28,188 nucleotides of DNA from Microbacteriaceae bacterium (lineage in GTDB: Bacteria > Actinomycetota > Actinomycetes > Actinomycetales > Microbacteriaceae). The number at the start of each line of letters is the position of its first letter. Position 1 is the first letter of the stretch. The notes under the pieces were generated by a model. It was not told the DNA's origin. It saw nothing but the letters and a program-made list of their open reading frames with translations, and did no database searches. The translations under genes and the position numbers were made by a program. Shown here piece by piece: positions 15,457 to 23,876 of the stretch. The DNA is taken from the NCBI GenBank assembly GCA_023254555.1, contig JALRLI010000005.1, forward strand, positions 1-28,188, read 5' to 3'.

Positions 15457-16047
15457 ATGACAACGTGGCTGGTTGTTGGTCTCGGAAACCCGGGTGACCG
15501 CTATGCGCGAACCCGTCACAACGTTGGTCAAATGGTTGTTGACGAACTGGCGAGCCGCGCTGGCACGAAGCTCACGAGTCACAAGGCAAATGCGCAGGTT
15601 GCCCAAGTGCGGTTCACGATGGGCGGCGACAAGGTTGTGCTCGCCAAACCCAATACCTTCATGAATACCTCTGGTGGTCCGGTTGCGAATCTTGCAAAGT
15701 ATTTCAGCGTCTCACCAGAGCACATTGTCGTGCTCCACGACGAACTCGATATCGATTTCGACACACTGAAATTGAAAATTGGCGGCGGTCATGGCGGTCA
15801 CAACGGTCTGAGAGACATAGCCAAAGCAATCGACACCCAGAATTACAATCGGGTTCGGATCGGCATCGGTCGTCCGCCTGGCAAACAAGATCCGGCAGAT
15901 TTTGTGTTGTCTGAATTCAGTGCGGCCGAGCGTGCGAATCTACCGGTGCTCATTAGCGATGCAGCTGATGCGGTTGAACTTATCATTCGGGAAGGTCTAC
16001 TCGCTGCTCAGAACTCGGTTCACACTGTCAAAGGTGAGCCCTCGTGA
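15457..16047 (+). CDS. pth: Peptidyl-tRNA hydrolase
   Basis: Hydrolyses the ester bond of peptidyl-tRNAs dropped from ribosomes, recycling tRNA. The 196-residue protein shows VVGLGNPGDRYARTRHNVG with Asn11 and catalytic His21, LAKPNTFMNTSGG, LHDELDIDFDTLKLKIGGG with Asp95, and GGHNGLRDI. ATG 15457 has a strong AGGAGGAAG site just upstream. Longer in-frame readings run back into rplY and across the hairpin, and are rejected. The stop overlaps the mfd start as GTGA at 16044-16047, so mfd translation is likely coupled. Confidence 0.97.
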   Translation: MTTWLVVGLGNPGDRYARTRHNVGQMVVDELASRAGTKLTSHKANAQVAQVRFTMGGDKVVLAKPNTFMNTSGGPVANLAKYFSVSPEHIVVLHDELDIDFDTLKLKIGGGHGGHNGLRDIAKAIDTQNYNRVRIGIGRPPGKQDPADFVLSEFSAAERANLPVLISDAADAVELIIREGLLAAQNSVHTVKGEPS

Positions 16048-19000
16048 CGCTGAACAATTTGGTTTTGGCTCTCTCAGCGGCAGAAGACGTTACCGAAGCG
16101 CTCGAATACCGGGGGAGTGATGCTGACTTCTCTGTTATCGAATCGGCGCGATCGGCGCTCCTCGCAGCGCTCTTCGCTGCGAGGCTAGAAAAAACGGATT
16201 CGTCAAAGGTGTTACTCGTTATCGCTTCGACGAGTAGGGAAGCGGAGCAGGTGCGACAGGAGCTCGCCTCACTGCTTCCTGGTGCATCGACACTTGAATT
16301 TCCAGCGTGGGAGACACTGCCTCATGAACGGCTCAGCCCGAGTGCTGAAACGGTTGGCAGAAGACTGCGAGTGCTGAATCGGGTCAAGCAGAATCATGCC
16401 CGAAACTCGACTGACGGGCATCCACTCATCGTTGTCACGTCAGTTCGTGCCGCCCTGCAACCCATCGCGGCGAGCCTCGCCGAGCTTTCTGCGCTAAGAG
16501 TCGAGGCCGGCAAAGACTATTCGCTCACCGCGCTGGCGGCTCACCTGGCCGATTTCGCCTATGCGCGGGTAGATATGGTCACGCGTCGGGGTGAATTTGC
16601 TGTTCGAGGCGGAATCCTCGATGTTTTTCCCTCTGACGCTGAGCACGCTCTCCGAATCGAATTTTTTGGTGACGAGGTTGAGCAGATTCGTCCATTCGCG
16701 GTGTCGGATCAGCGCAGTATTGACTCAACCCTTCGCGAGGTCGAAATCATCCCTGCCCGCGAGATTCTGCTGACTGCGGAGGTCGTGCAGAAAGCGGCAG
16801 AGGCCGCAGCTGATTATCCGCAGCTGCAACAGATGCTTGAGAAAGTCTCGGCAGGAATTGCGGTTGAAGGCATGGAGAGTCTGATGCCGGTGCTCGTCGA
16901 AGACCGAGTTCCGCTGATTGATTTTTTGCCAGACAACAGTGCGGTAGCGGTGCTTTCACCAGAAAGAGTTTCAGCTCGGGCGGCGCAGCTTGCAGAGACA
17001 GACCAAGAGTTTTTACAGGCCGCATGGGGTGCAGCGACGGCTGGGGCTGAAGCGCCCATCGAGTTGGATGCCCCAGGGTTTATCTCTCTCGCAGAGTTGC
17101 GCACTGCGGCAGCAAAGCACGTCTGGTGGACGACCAGTGGCTTCGTGCGGGATGAACAAGATTTCAGTGAAAGCGTCGTACTCAGCGCATCCACACTCCC
17201 TTCGTTCCGAGGCGATGCCGATAGTGCGGTCAACTTTGTGCGAGAGAGAATAAACGCTAATTGGCGTGTGGTTATTACCGCTCAGGGCGCCGGACTGGTT
17301 GAGCGAGCTCGCGAGATTTTGCTTGAACATGCGCTTCCTGCACGAATGGTTGAAGAGCTGCCGAATGAACTCGACCCCGGTGTTGCCTATGTCGTGCATG
17401 CCGACTTCTTCGGTGGCTTCGAGATTGAAAAGGCGCAGTTCGCACTGCTGACTGAGGCCGAGTTCTTTGGCAGGACGGTCAGCCATCAGCCCGCTCAGTC
17501 GACGAAACTCGCGAGTAAGCGCAAGAACGTGGTTGACCCCCTCAAACTCGTCACTGGCGATTACGTGGTTCACGAGACGCATGGCATCGGGAGGTTCATT
17601 GAGCTCACACAGCGCTTGATTCCGACCGGAAGCGGTCGAAACTCAGCCAAGATTCCGAGAGAGTATCTGGTTCTTGAATACGCCTCATCCAAGCGGGGGA
17701 TGCCCGCTGACAAGCTCTATGTGCCGACAGACCAGCTCGACCAACTCTCTCGGTATGTCGGTGGTGAGACCCCTGCGCTCAGCAAAATGGGTGGTGGCGA
17801 TTGGGCTGCGGCAAAAGGTAAGGCGCGCAAAGCGGTGCGCGAGATCGCGGTCGAACTCGTCAAATTGTACGCAGCGCGGATGTCGGCGAAAGGGTATGCG
17901 TTCAGCCCTGATACTCCCTGGCAGCATGAGCTCGAAGAGGCGTTTGCCTACATAGAAACTCCCGACCAGCTCACAACCATCAATGATGTGAAGCGTGACA
18001 TGGAAAAGTCGATTCCGATGGATCGACTCGTTTCCGGCGACGTTGGCTTCGGCAAAACCGAAATCGCCGTCCGCGCCGCGTTCAAAGCCATCCAGGACAA
18101 CAAACAAGTTGTGCTGCTGGTGCCAACAACTCTGCTGGTGAAACAACACATCGAGACCTTCACGAACCGTTTCGCAGGTTTTCCGGTTCGGCTTCGCGCG
18201 CTCAGCAGGTTTCAAACCGATAAAGAAGCCCGTGAGACCGTAGCCGGATTGGCAGATGGCAGTGTCGATATGGTGATCGGAACTCACAGACTCCTCACCG
18301 ACAAAATCACGTTCAAAGACCTTGGTTTGGTCATCATTGATGAAGAGCAGCGATTCGGTGTTGAGCATAAGGATGCGCTGAAGAAGCTGAAAACCAATGT
18401 TGACATTCTCGCCATGAGTGCGACCCCTATTCCGAGAACCCTCGAAATGGCGGTTACCGGTATTCGTGAGATGTCGACGCTTGCGACCGCGCCTGAGGAT
18501 AGACATCCAATCTTGACGTTTGTTGGCCCACGGAGTGACCGCCAGATTGCAGCAGCGATTCGCCGCGAAATTCTGCGTGAAGGTCAGGTATTTTTTGTGC
18601 ACAATAGAGTGCAGAGCATCGCGAAGGTGGCAGCTGATCTGGCTGAATTGGTGCCCGAAGCGAGGATCGCTGTCGCGCACGGAAAGCTGTCAGAGGCATC
18701 CCTTGAGCAAGTCGTGGTCGACTTCTGGGAGCGAAAATACGATGTTCTCGTGAGCACCACAATCATCGAGACCGGTCTCGATATTGCCAATGCCAACACC
18801 ATCATCATCGACCGAGCAGACAAATACGGCTTGAGTCAACTGCATCAGCTTCGCGGTCGGGTGGGAAGAAGTCGCGAACGCGCCTACGCGTACTTCTTGT
18901 ATGACGACAATAACCCCCTAAGCGAGAACGCACTTGAACGGCTTGAGACGATTGCAAGCAACAATGACCTCGGCGCAGGCATGCAGGTAGCGCTGAAAGA

Positions 19001-19622
19001 TTTGGAGCTTCGCGGTGCCGGAAATCTGCTTGGTGGCGAACAATCGGGTCATATCGCCGGAGTCGGTTTTGATCTCTACCTGCGAATGATCGGTGAGGCC
19101 GTCAATACCTTCAAAGGTGAAGAGGCAGTCGAGGTCACCGAGCTCACTGTTGAGCTACCGGTTACCGCGCACATCCCTGAGCACTTCATTGAAAGCGAGC
19201 GGTTGCGGTTGGAGGCCTACCAAAAGTTCTCAGCCGCAAGCCACCCCCAAGCCAAAGACGAAGCTGTCACGCTCGTGCTTGACGAACTCACCGACCGTTA
19301 CGGCGAATTACCGGTTGAAGTGTTGAACCTAGCCGAAGTCACGCAACTCAGACGCGGCTCAGCCAGACTCGGCCTGAACCGCGTAATTGCCGCCGGTACT
19401 CAGCTGAAGCTTGAATCGGTTGAGCTTCCTGATTCGAAGCAGATGCGTTTGCAGCGAATGTATCCCGGCTCACGGTACATTCAAACCTCCGGAACAATTA
19501 CGATTCCACTCCCTCAGATTGCGGGCGAAACGCCTCGTGATCGCGAGATGCTCGACTGGGTAAAAACGGTTTTCACGAATTTGCTTGAATCAGGCGGATC
19601 CTCACCAGCCGTGAGCGAGTAG
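16044..19622 (+). CDS. mfd: Transcription-repair coupling factor Mfd
   Basis: An 1192-residue DNA translocase that removes RNA polymerase stalled at lesions and recruits UvrA. Domains in order are a UvrB-like N-terminal region without its own helicase motifs (FPAWETLPHERLSP, RVDMVTRRGEFAVRGGILDVFP), the RNA-polymerase interaction domain with YVVHETHGIGRFI, the RecG-like translocase and the C-terminal TRCF domain. The translocase has Walker A GDVGFGKT at 665-672, DEEQ at 766-769, SATPIPRTLEM and QLRGRVGRS. The start is GTG 16044, overlapping the pth stop. Length and motif set are complete. mazG begins 9 bases after the stop. Confidence 0.98.
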   Translation: MTLNNLVLALSAAEDVTEALEYRGSDADFSVIESARSALLAALFAARLEKTDSSKVLLVIASTSREAEQVRQELASLLPGASTLEFPAWETLPHERLSPSAETVGRRLRVLNRVKQNHARNSTDGHPLIVVTSVRAALQPIAASLAELSALRVEAGKDYSLTALAAHLADFAYARVDMVTRRGEFAVRGGILDVFPSDAEHALRIEFFGDEVEQIRPFAVSDQRSIDSTLREVEIIPAREILLTAEVVQKAAEAAADYPQLQQMLEKVSAGIAVEGMESLMPVLVEDRVPLIDFLPDNSAVAVLSPERVSARAAQLAETDQEFLQAAWGAATAGAEAPIELDAPGFISLAELRTAAAKHVWWTTSGFVRDEQDFSESVVLSASTLPSFRGDADSAVNFVRERINANWRVVITAQGAGLVERAREILLEHALPARMVEELPNELDPGVAYVVHADFFGGFEIEKAQFALLTEAEFFGRTVSHQPAQSTKLASKRKNVVDPLKLVTGDYVVHETHGIGRFIELTQRLIPTGSGRNSAKIPREYLVLEYASSKRGMPADKLYVPTDQLDQLSRYVGGETPALSKMGGGDWAAAKGKARKAVREIAVELVKLYAARMSAKGYAFSPDTPWQHELEEAFAYIETPDQLTTINDVKRDMEKSIPMDRLVSGDVGFGKTEIAVRAAFKAIQDNKQVVLLVPTTLLVKQHIETFTNRFAGFPVRLRALSRFQTDKEARETVAGLADGSVDMVIGTHRLLTDKITFKDLGLVIIDEEQRFGVEHKDALKKLKTNVDILAMSATPIPRTLEMAVTGIREMSTLATAPEDRHPILTFVGPRSDRQIAAAIRREILREGQVFFVHNRVQSIAKVAADLAELVPEARIAVAHGKLSEASLEQVVVDFWERKYDVLVSTTIIETGLDIANANTIIIDRADKYGLSQLHQLRGRVGRSRERAYAYFLYDDNNPLSENALERLETIASNNDLGAGMQVALKDLELRGAGNLLGGEQSGHIAGVGFDLYLRMIGEAVNTFKGEEAVEVTELTVELPVTAHIPEHFIESERLRLEAYQKFSAASHPQAKDEAVTLVLDELTDRYGELPVEVLNLAEVTQLRRGSARLGLNRVIAAGTQLKLESVELPDSKQMRLQRMYPGSRYIQTSGTITIPLPQIAGETPRDREMLDWVKTVFTNLLESGGSSPAVSE

Positions 19623-19631
19623 GGTGAGCGT

Positions 19632-20243
19632 ATGAGCACCGCAGATGCGTTTACCCAGCTTGCTCAGACGATCGACCAGCTCACTGCCCCCGATGGATGC
19701 GCCTGGCACAACGTGCAAACACACGAGTCTCTCATCCGCTACCTCATTGAAGAAACTGCGGAGCTCGTCGAAGCGATTGAGACCGGGGCAGGCGCTGACG
19801 AGGTGAAAGAAGAGCTCGCCGATGTGCTCTACCAGGTGTTCTTCCATGCAGCGATCGCCGAACGTGAAGGCGAAGGGTATGACGTTGCCGAGATAGCCAA
19901 CACGCTCAATCAAAAACTGATTGCCAGACATCCGCATGTGTTTGGTGATCGTGGGTATATGTCCGTCGACGAGTTGAACGCCGAGTGGGAACAACTGAAG
20001 GCAAACGCCAGTGGCAAGAACAGAGGTGTTCTTGAGGGGATTGCCTCAACCATGCCGACGCTGGCACGTGCCGAAAAAATTGTTGACCGACTCGAGCGCG
20101 CAGGTGAGGCGGATGCACAGCTTGCGAACCTTGACTCAGACGATGTCGGTGACGCTATTCTGCTGTTGCTTCGCCAGGCTCACGCTGACGGTATCAACGC
20201 GGACGAGTCTCTTCGGGCCGCGCTTCGCCGAATCGGCGGCTAG
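19632..20243 (+). CDS. mazG: MazG family nucleoside triphosphate pyrophosphohydrolase
   Basis: Hydrolyses nucleoside triphosphates to monophosphate and pyrophosphate; the family is linked to removal of aberrant nucleotides and to the stringent response. The 203-residue protein has the metal-binding pair EETAE (40-44) and EELAD (60-64) in the alpha-helical MazG fold, then RHPHVFGD and EWEQLKA. The C-terminal half is shorter than in the two-domain E. coli enzyme (about 260 residues), so only one intact MazG module is present. GGTGAG precedes ATG 19632. It lies between mfd and hisS in the same direction. Confidence 0.94.
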   Translation: MSTADAFTQLAQTIDQLTAPDGCAWHNVQTHESLIRYLIEETAELVEAIETGAGADEVKEELADVLYQVFFHAAIAEREGEGYDVAEIANTLNQKLIARHPHVFGDRGYMSVDELNAEWEQLKANASGKNRGVLEGIASTMPTLARAEKIVDRLERAGEADAQLANLDSDDVGDAILLLLRQAHADGINADESLRAALRRIGG

Positions 20244-20265
20244 GTAACTGGCAGAATAGAACATT

Positions 20266-21564
20266 ATGGCTGCCCAGATTCATCCTGCTCGAGGAATGCG
20301 CGACTTTTTACCCGCAGACAAGGCACGTCGTGAGCGCGCGTTAGCTGAAATCCGTGAGGTGTATCGTGCGCACGGTTTTGACGAAATTGAGACTCCTGTC
20401 GTTGAAGATTTTGAACGACTGCACTCCGGGTTGGGCGGAGACAATGAAAAGCTGTCGTTCAGTGTTCTTCGTCGGGGTCTCGATCAGGATGCGCTTCGTG
20501 CTGCGGCTGACGCGAATAACGCCGAACAGCTTGCCGATTTAGGGCTGCGTTTTGACCTCACTGTTCCGCTCGCGAGATTTTACGCATCACATCGTGCTGA
20601 TCTTCCGAGCGTGTTCAGGTCTATTCAGATTGCCCCGGTTTGGCGTGCCGAGAGACCCCAAAAAGGTCGATATCGACAATTTGTTCAGGCAGACATTGAC
20701 ATCATTGGCGAGCCAGGAGTATTGGCTGAAATTGAGCTAATTACAGCTACCGCCGCAGCGCTTGACCATCTCGGACTGCGCGGCTGTAGTATCCGCGTCA
20801 ACGATCGTCGGCTTCTCACAGCAATGTTGGCCGACTGCGGTTTCAGCCCGGATCAGTTCGATTCTGCGCTGATCACTATAGATAAGCGCGACAAAATTGG
20901 CGTTGAAAAAGTGGTTGCAGAGCTTGCCGAGTTGAACGCTGGCGCCGCTACAAAGGTGGGTGAACTGTTGTCTCGCATCGAGGCGAATCTCGGCAGCGGC
21001 AGCATTCCACTCTCACGGGAGGCAATTTCCGAGTTACTGCCGAATGTTGCTTCCGAAGCCGCCATTGAAACTCTCGACGAACTCGGTAAGTCGCTCACCG
21101 CGCTGCCGGCAGGCGTGGAGGTTGTTTTTGATCCCACGCTCGTTCGCGGAATGGGGTATTACACTGCCACGATTTTCGAGATTGCGCATCCAGAGTCTGG
21201 TTCGTCGGTTGGTGGCGGCGGTCGCTACGACGGAATGATCGGGCGGTTTCTGGGTGAAGACGTTCCGGCCGCAGGGTTCTCAATTGGATTTGAGCGCATC
21301 GTTGATCTCATCGAATTGCCCGCCGACAGTGAATCCAAATCTCTCGTGCTCGTGTACGACAAAGACGCTCACGCCGCTGAGCTGAATACATTCAAGTCGC
21401 ACTTTGTAAATCAGGGTTTCCGAGTGCGTTTAGAGCGTCGAACGAAAAACCTGAATGCACAGCTCGAACGCGCCCATGGTCAGGGCTTTGCCCAATTCGC
21501 CTTGATTCCGTCGGGTGAAACAGAGCCTGCAAGTCTTCAGCTCAAGACTCTGACTGCAAGCTAG
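20266..21564 (+). CDS. hisS: Histidyl-tRNA synthetase
   Basis: Class II synthetase of 432 residues charging tRNA(His). Visible are the N-terminal RGMRDFLP, LRFDLTVPLARFYASH, the motif 2 region RAERPQKGRYRQFVQADIDIIG, the histidine-specific LVRGMGYYTATIFEI, GGGRYDGMIG and motif 3 GFSIGFERI. The C-terminal anticodon-binding domain follows (SLVLVYDKDAH onward). In the histidine loop the common RGLDYY reads RGMGYY, a variant I recall from other actinobacteria, so it is probably not a defect. ATG 20266 has only a weak upstream site. Placement between mazG and eno separates a pair that is often adjacent. Confidence 0.96.
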   Translation: MAAQIHPARGMRDFLPADKARRERALAEIREVYRAHGFDEIETPVVEDFERLHSGLGGDNEKLSFSVLRRGLDQDALRAAADANNAEQLADLGLRFDLTVPLARFYASHRADLPSVFRSIQIAPVWRAERPQKGRYRQFVQADIDIIGEPGVLAEIELITATAAALDHLGLRGCSIRVNDRRLLTAMLADCGFSPDQFDSALITIDKRDKIGVEKVVAELAELNAGAATKVGELLSRIEANLGSGSIPLSREAISELLPNVASEAAIETLDELGKSLTALPAGVEVVFDPTLVRGMGYYTATIFEIAHPESGSSVGGGGRYDGMIGRFLGEDVPAAGFSIGFERIVDLIELPADSESKSLVLVYDKDAHAAELNTFKSHFVNQGFRVRLERRTKNLNAQLERAHGQGFAQFALIPSGETEPASLQLKTLTAS

Positions 21565-21633
21565 ACTTAATAGAGGTTTGGGCGTGATTCGCGCGCTCTT
21601 ATGCTCGGCTTGGTCGCACCTAAGGAGTATCTG

Positions 21634-22911
21634 GTGACATTCATTGACGCTGTAATTGCCCGTGAAATTCTTGACTCACGAGGAAATCCAACCGTTGAGG
21701 TTGAGATTGGACTCACCGATGGCACCGTGAGTCGTGCTGCGGTTCCGTCAGGCGCATCAACAGGAGCCTTCGAAGCCTACGAACTCCGAGACGGCGACAA
21801 GAAACGCTACCTCGGTAAGGGTGTTGAGAAGGCTGTGACAGCAGTGTTCGATGAGATTGGCCCTGCAATTGAAGATTTTGCAGCTGATGATCAACGACTG
21901 ATCGACTCGACGATGATCGAACTCGATGGCACTGCAAATAAAGAACGGCTTGGTGCGAATGCGATTCTCGGTGTCAGCCTGGCAGTTGCCAAGGCCGCAG
22001 CAGAATCAGCCGGATTACCCCTCTACCGTTATGTCGGCGGCCCGAACGCACACACGCTTCCGGTTCCACTCATGAACATCATTAACGGCGGCGCCCATGC
22101 TGACACCGGTGTGGACATTCAAGAGTTCATGGCGGTGCCGCTTGGTGCAGACACATTTTCTGAGGCACTTCGGTGGGGAGCAGAAACGTACCATTCGCTG
22201 AAGAGCCTCTTGAAGCAGAAGGGCCTGAATACTGCACTCGGTGATGAGGGCGGCTTTGCTCCAGATCTGCCCAGTAACGCGATTGCACTCGACCTGATTC
22301 TCGAGGCAGTGAGCAACGCTGGCTTCACGCCAGGCAAAGATATCGCGCTCGCCCTCGATGTCGCCTCAACCGAATTCTTCGAGAACGGCAAGTACACGTT
22401 CGAAGGGAAAGACCGTACCGCAGCTGAGATGAGCAGCTACTACGCTGACCTTGCCGCGAACTATCCGCTCGTTTCGATCGAAGACCCACTGGCAGAAGAT
22501 GATTGGCATGGATGGCAGCACCTCACCTCTGAGCTTGGTGGCAAGTTGCAGCTGGTTGGTGATGACCTCTTTGTGACCAACCCGGCTCGCCTGGCTGATG
22601 GCATTGAGAAGAAGGCCGGTAATTCGATCCTGGTCAAAGTGAACCAAATTGGAACGCTTACCGAAACATTAGATGCAGTCTCAATGGCTCAACGGGCCGG
22701 ATACACAGCAATCCTGTCTCACCGTTCAGGCGAGACTGAAGACACAACCATTGCAGACCTCGCTGTCGCAACTGACTGTGGGCAGATCAAAACGGGTGCC
22801 CCTGCTCGAAGCGACCGCGTTGCCAAATACAATCAGCTCCTCAGAATCGAAGAAGAACTCGGTGCAGCTGCGACCTATGCGGGTCGATCAGCATTTGCAC
22901 GTTTCGTTTAG
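21634..22911 (+). CDS. eno: Enolase (phosphopyruvate hydratase)
   Basis: Interconverts 2-phosphoglycerate and phosphoenolpyruvate in glycolysis and gluconeogenesis, using magnesium. The 425-residue protein shows AREILDSRGNPTVEVE, VPSGASTGAFEAYELRDGD, MNIINGGAHADTGVDIQEFM and GDEGGFAPDL. The remaining blocks are VSIEDPLAEDDW, VGDDLFVTNP, the catalytic Lys335 in VKVNQIGT and SHRSGETEDTTIADLAV. I set the start at GTG 21634, with AAGGAG at 21622-21627. An in-frame ATG at 21601 would add 11 residues that absorb that ribosome-binding site. It shares the PEP node with pckG about 4 kb downstream. Confidence 0.98.
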   Translation: MTFIDAVIAREILDSRGNPTVEVEIGLTDGTVSRAAVPSGASTGAFEAYELRDGDKKRYLGKGVEKAVTAVFDEIGPAIEDFAADDQRLIDSTMIELDGTANKERLGANAILGVSLAVAKAAAESAGLPLYRYVGGPNAHTLPVPLMNIINGGAHADTGVDIQEFMAVPLGADTFSEALRWGAETYHSLKSLLKQKGLNTALGDEGGFAPDLPSNAIALDLILEAVSNAGFTPGKDIALALDVASTEFFENGKYTFEGKDRTAAEMSSYYADLAANYPLVSIEDPLAEDDWHGWQHLTSELGGKLQLVGDDLFVTNPARLADGIEKKAGNSILVKVNQIGTLTETLDAVSMAQRAGYTAILSHRSGETEDTTIADLAVATDCGQIKTGAPARSDRVAKYNQLLRIEEELGAAATYAGRSAFARFV

Positions 22912-22914
22912 GCA

Positions 22915-23364
22915 GTGAAAAAACCACCCACTCCAGCTGAGATTGCGGCCTGGGCGCGCAGTCTCAACTTTTCGGCGTTCAGCTTGATTATGGTTCTGCT
23001 CGTAGGGATGGGAGTGCTTGTGCTTAGTCCTGGCATTTCGACACTGATTGATCAACGCCGCCAAATCGCTGAACTTGAGGCGAGCGTCAAAGCATCGAAC
23101 AAAGCGGTTAAAGAAATTGAGGCAGAGCGTGATCGTTGGAAAGACCCCGCATTCGTGCGGGCACAAGCACGCGACAGATTGTTCTTCGTGATGCCCGGAG
23201 AGACTCAGCTCAGTGTGATCCAAGACATCGAAATTCCAGCGAGCGTAAAAAAAACAAGTTCTACTGAGATCACCACTGTCAAACAGGATTGGCTGAAAAA
23301 CATTGCAGGTTCACTGTTGAGTGCGGGCACCACTTCGGCTACGCCAGAGGAGCCGAAACCGTGA
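22915..23364 (+). CDS. ftsB: FtsB/DivIC-family septum formation initiator
   Basis: A 149-residue bitopic membrane protein. A short cytoplasmic N-terminus is followed by one hydrophobic segment at about residues 20-40, a coiled coil at about 44-74 and the family block WKDPAFVRAQARDRLFFVMPGE (75-96). The tail of about 50 residues is polar. Members of this family form the FtsB-FtsL-FtsQ-type complex of the divisome. The start is GTG 22915, three bases after the eno stop, so it is probably translationally coupled. The eno-ftsB-DUF501 order is conserved in actinobacteria. The symbol is given by family; DivIC is an equally valid name. Confidence 0.9.
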   Translation: MKKPPTPAEIAAWARSLNFSAFSLIMVLLVGMGVLVLSPGISTLIDQRRQIAELEASVKASNKAVKEIEAERDRWKDPAFVRAQARDRLFFVMPGETQLSVIQDIEIPASVKKTSSTEITTVKQDWLKNIAGSLLSAGTTSATPEEPKP

Positions 23365-23840
23365 GTAGGCCACCATTTGAAGCACCGACGAGTGCTGACA
23401 TCGAGTCTGTTTCCGAACAACTTGGGCGACCCGCCAGGGGGGTGCTTGGGATTGCGGCACGCAATGAAGCCGGCGAGCCAACAGTCGTTGCTACCTCACC
23501 TCGACTTGAGGATGGCACTCCTTTTCCAACGATGTACTACCTCTCACATCCAAAGCTGACAGCTCAAGCATCCCAACTCGAAGCATCCGGATTGATGGCA
23601 GAGTTAACACACCTTTTAGAAAATGACGAAGAAATTTCAGAGCAGTACAGGTTGGCACACGAGCAATACATCTCAGATCGAGAATCAATTGCTCATGTGG
23701 CAGAACTTGATGGAATTAGTGCCGGCGGCATGCCGACACGGGTGAAGTGCTTACACGCGCTGATAGCTCACTCATTGGCCGCGGGTCCGGGTGTGAATCC
23801 CATTGGCGACAGGGCACTTGCCGCAATTCGCGAGCTTTAG
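23361..23840 (+). CDS. DUF501 family protein
   Basis: A 159-residue protein of unknown function. Family-like blocks are LGRPARGVLGIAARN, ATSPRLEDGTPFPTMYYLSHP and GGMPTRVKCLHALIAHSLAAGPGVNPIGD. No enzyme motif, signal peptide or membrane segment is evident; the Cys and His in VKCLHALIAH and the HP in YLSHP are conserved-looking candidates for function. I chose GTG 23361, which overlaps the ftsB stop as GTGA. An in-frame start at 23289 would overlap ftsB by 75 bases and has no family support. In many actinobacteria the next gene is an exopolyphosphatase (ppx); here it is ndh instead. Confidence 0.9.
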   Translation: MSRPPFEAPTSADIESVSEQLGRPARGVLGIAARNEAGEPTVVATSPRLEDGTPFPTMYYLSHPKLTAQASQLEASGLMAELTHLLENDEEISEQYRLAHEQYISDRESIAHVAELDGISAGGMPTRVKCLHALIAHSLAAGPGVNPIGDRALAAIREL

Positions 23841-23847
23841 AACAGAT

Positions 23848-23853
23848 TAGAAT
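23848..23853 (+). promoter_or_regulatory. Candidate -10 box upstream of ndh
   Basis: TAGAAT matches TATAAT in five of six positions and lies 24 bases before GTG 23877, after the DUF501 stop. No good -35 was found at normal spacing. It would give a short leader containing the GAGGAG ribosome-binding site at 23865-23870. Confidence 0.35.
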
Positions 23854-23876
23854 AGATACGAGTCGAGGAGATTTTT

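Noticed and set aside
17685..18680. 331-residue open frame on the minus strand inside mfd
   Set aside because: It lies wholly antisense to the well-conserved Mfd translocase domain and shows no recognisable motif or ribosome-binding site; a codon-bias shadow.
21562..21605. Possible promoters before eno (TAGACT at 21562, TATGCT at 21600)
   Set aside because: Neither has a convincing -35 at proper spacing, so I do not list them as features.
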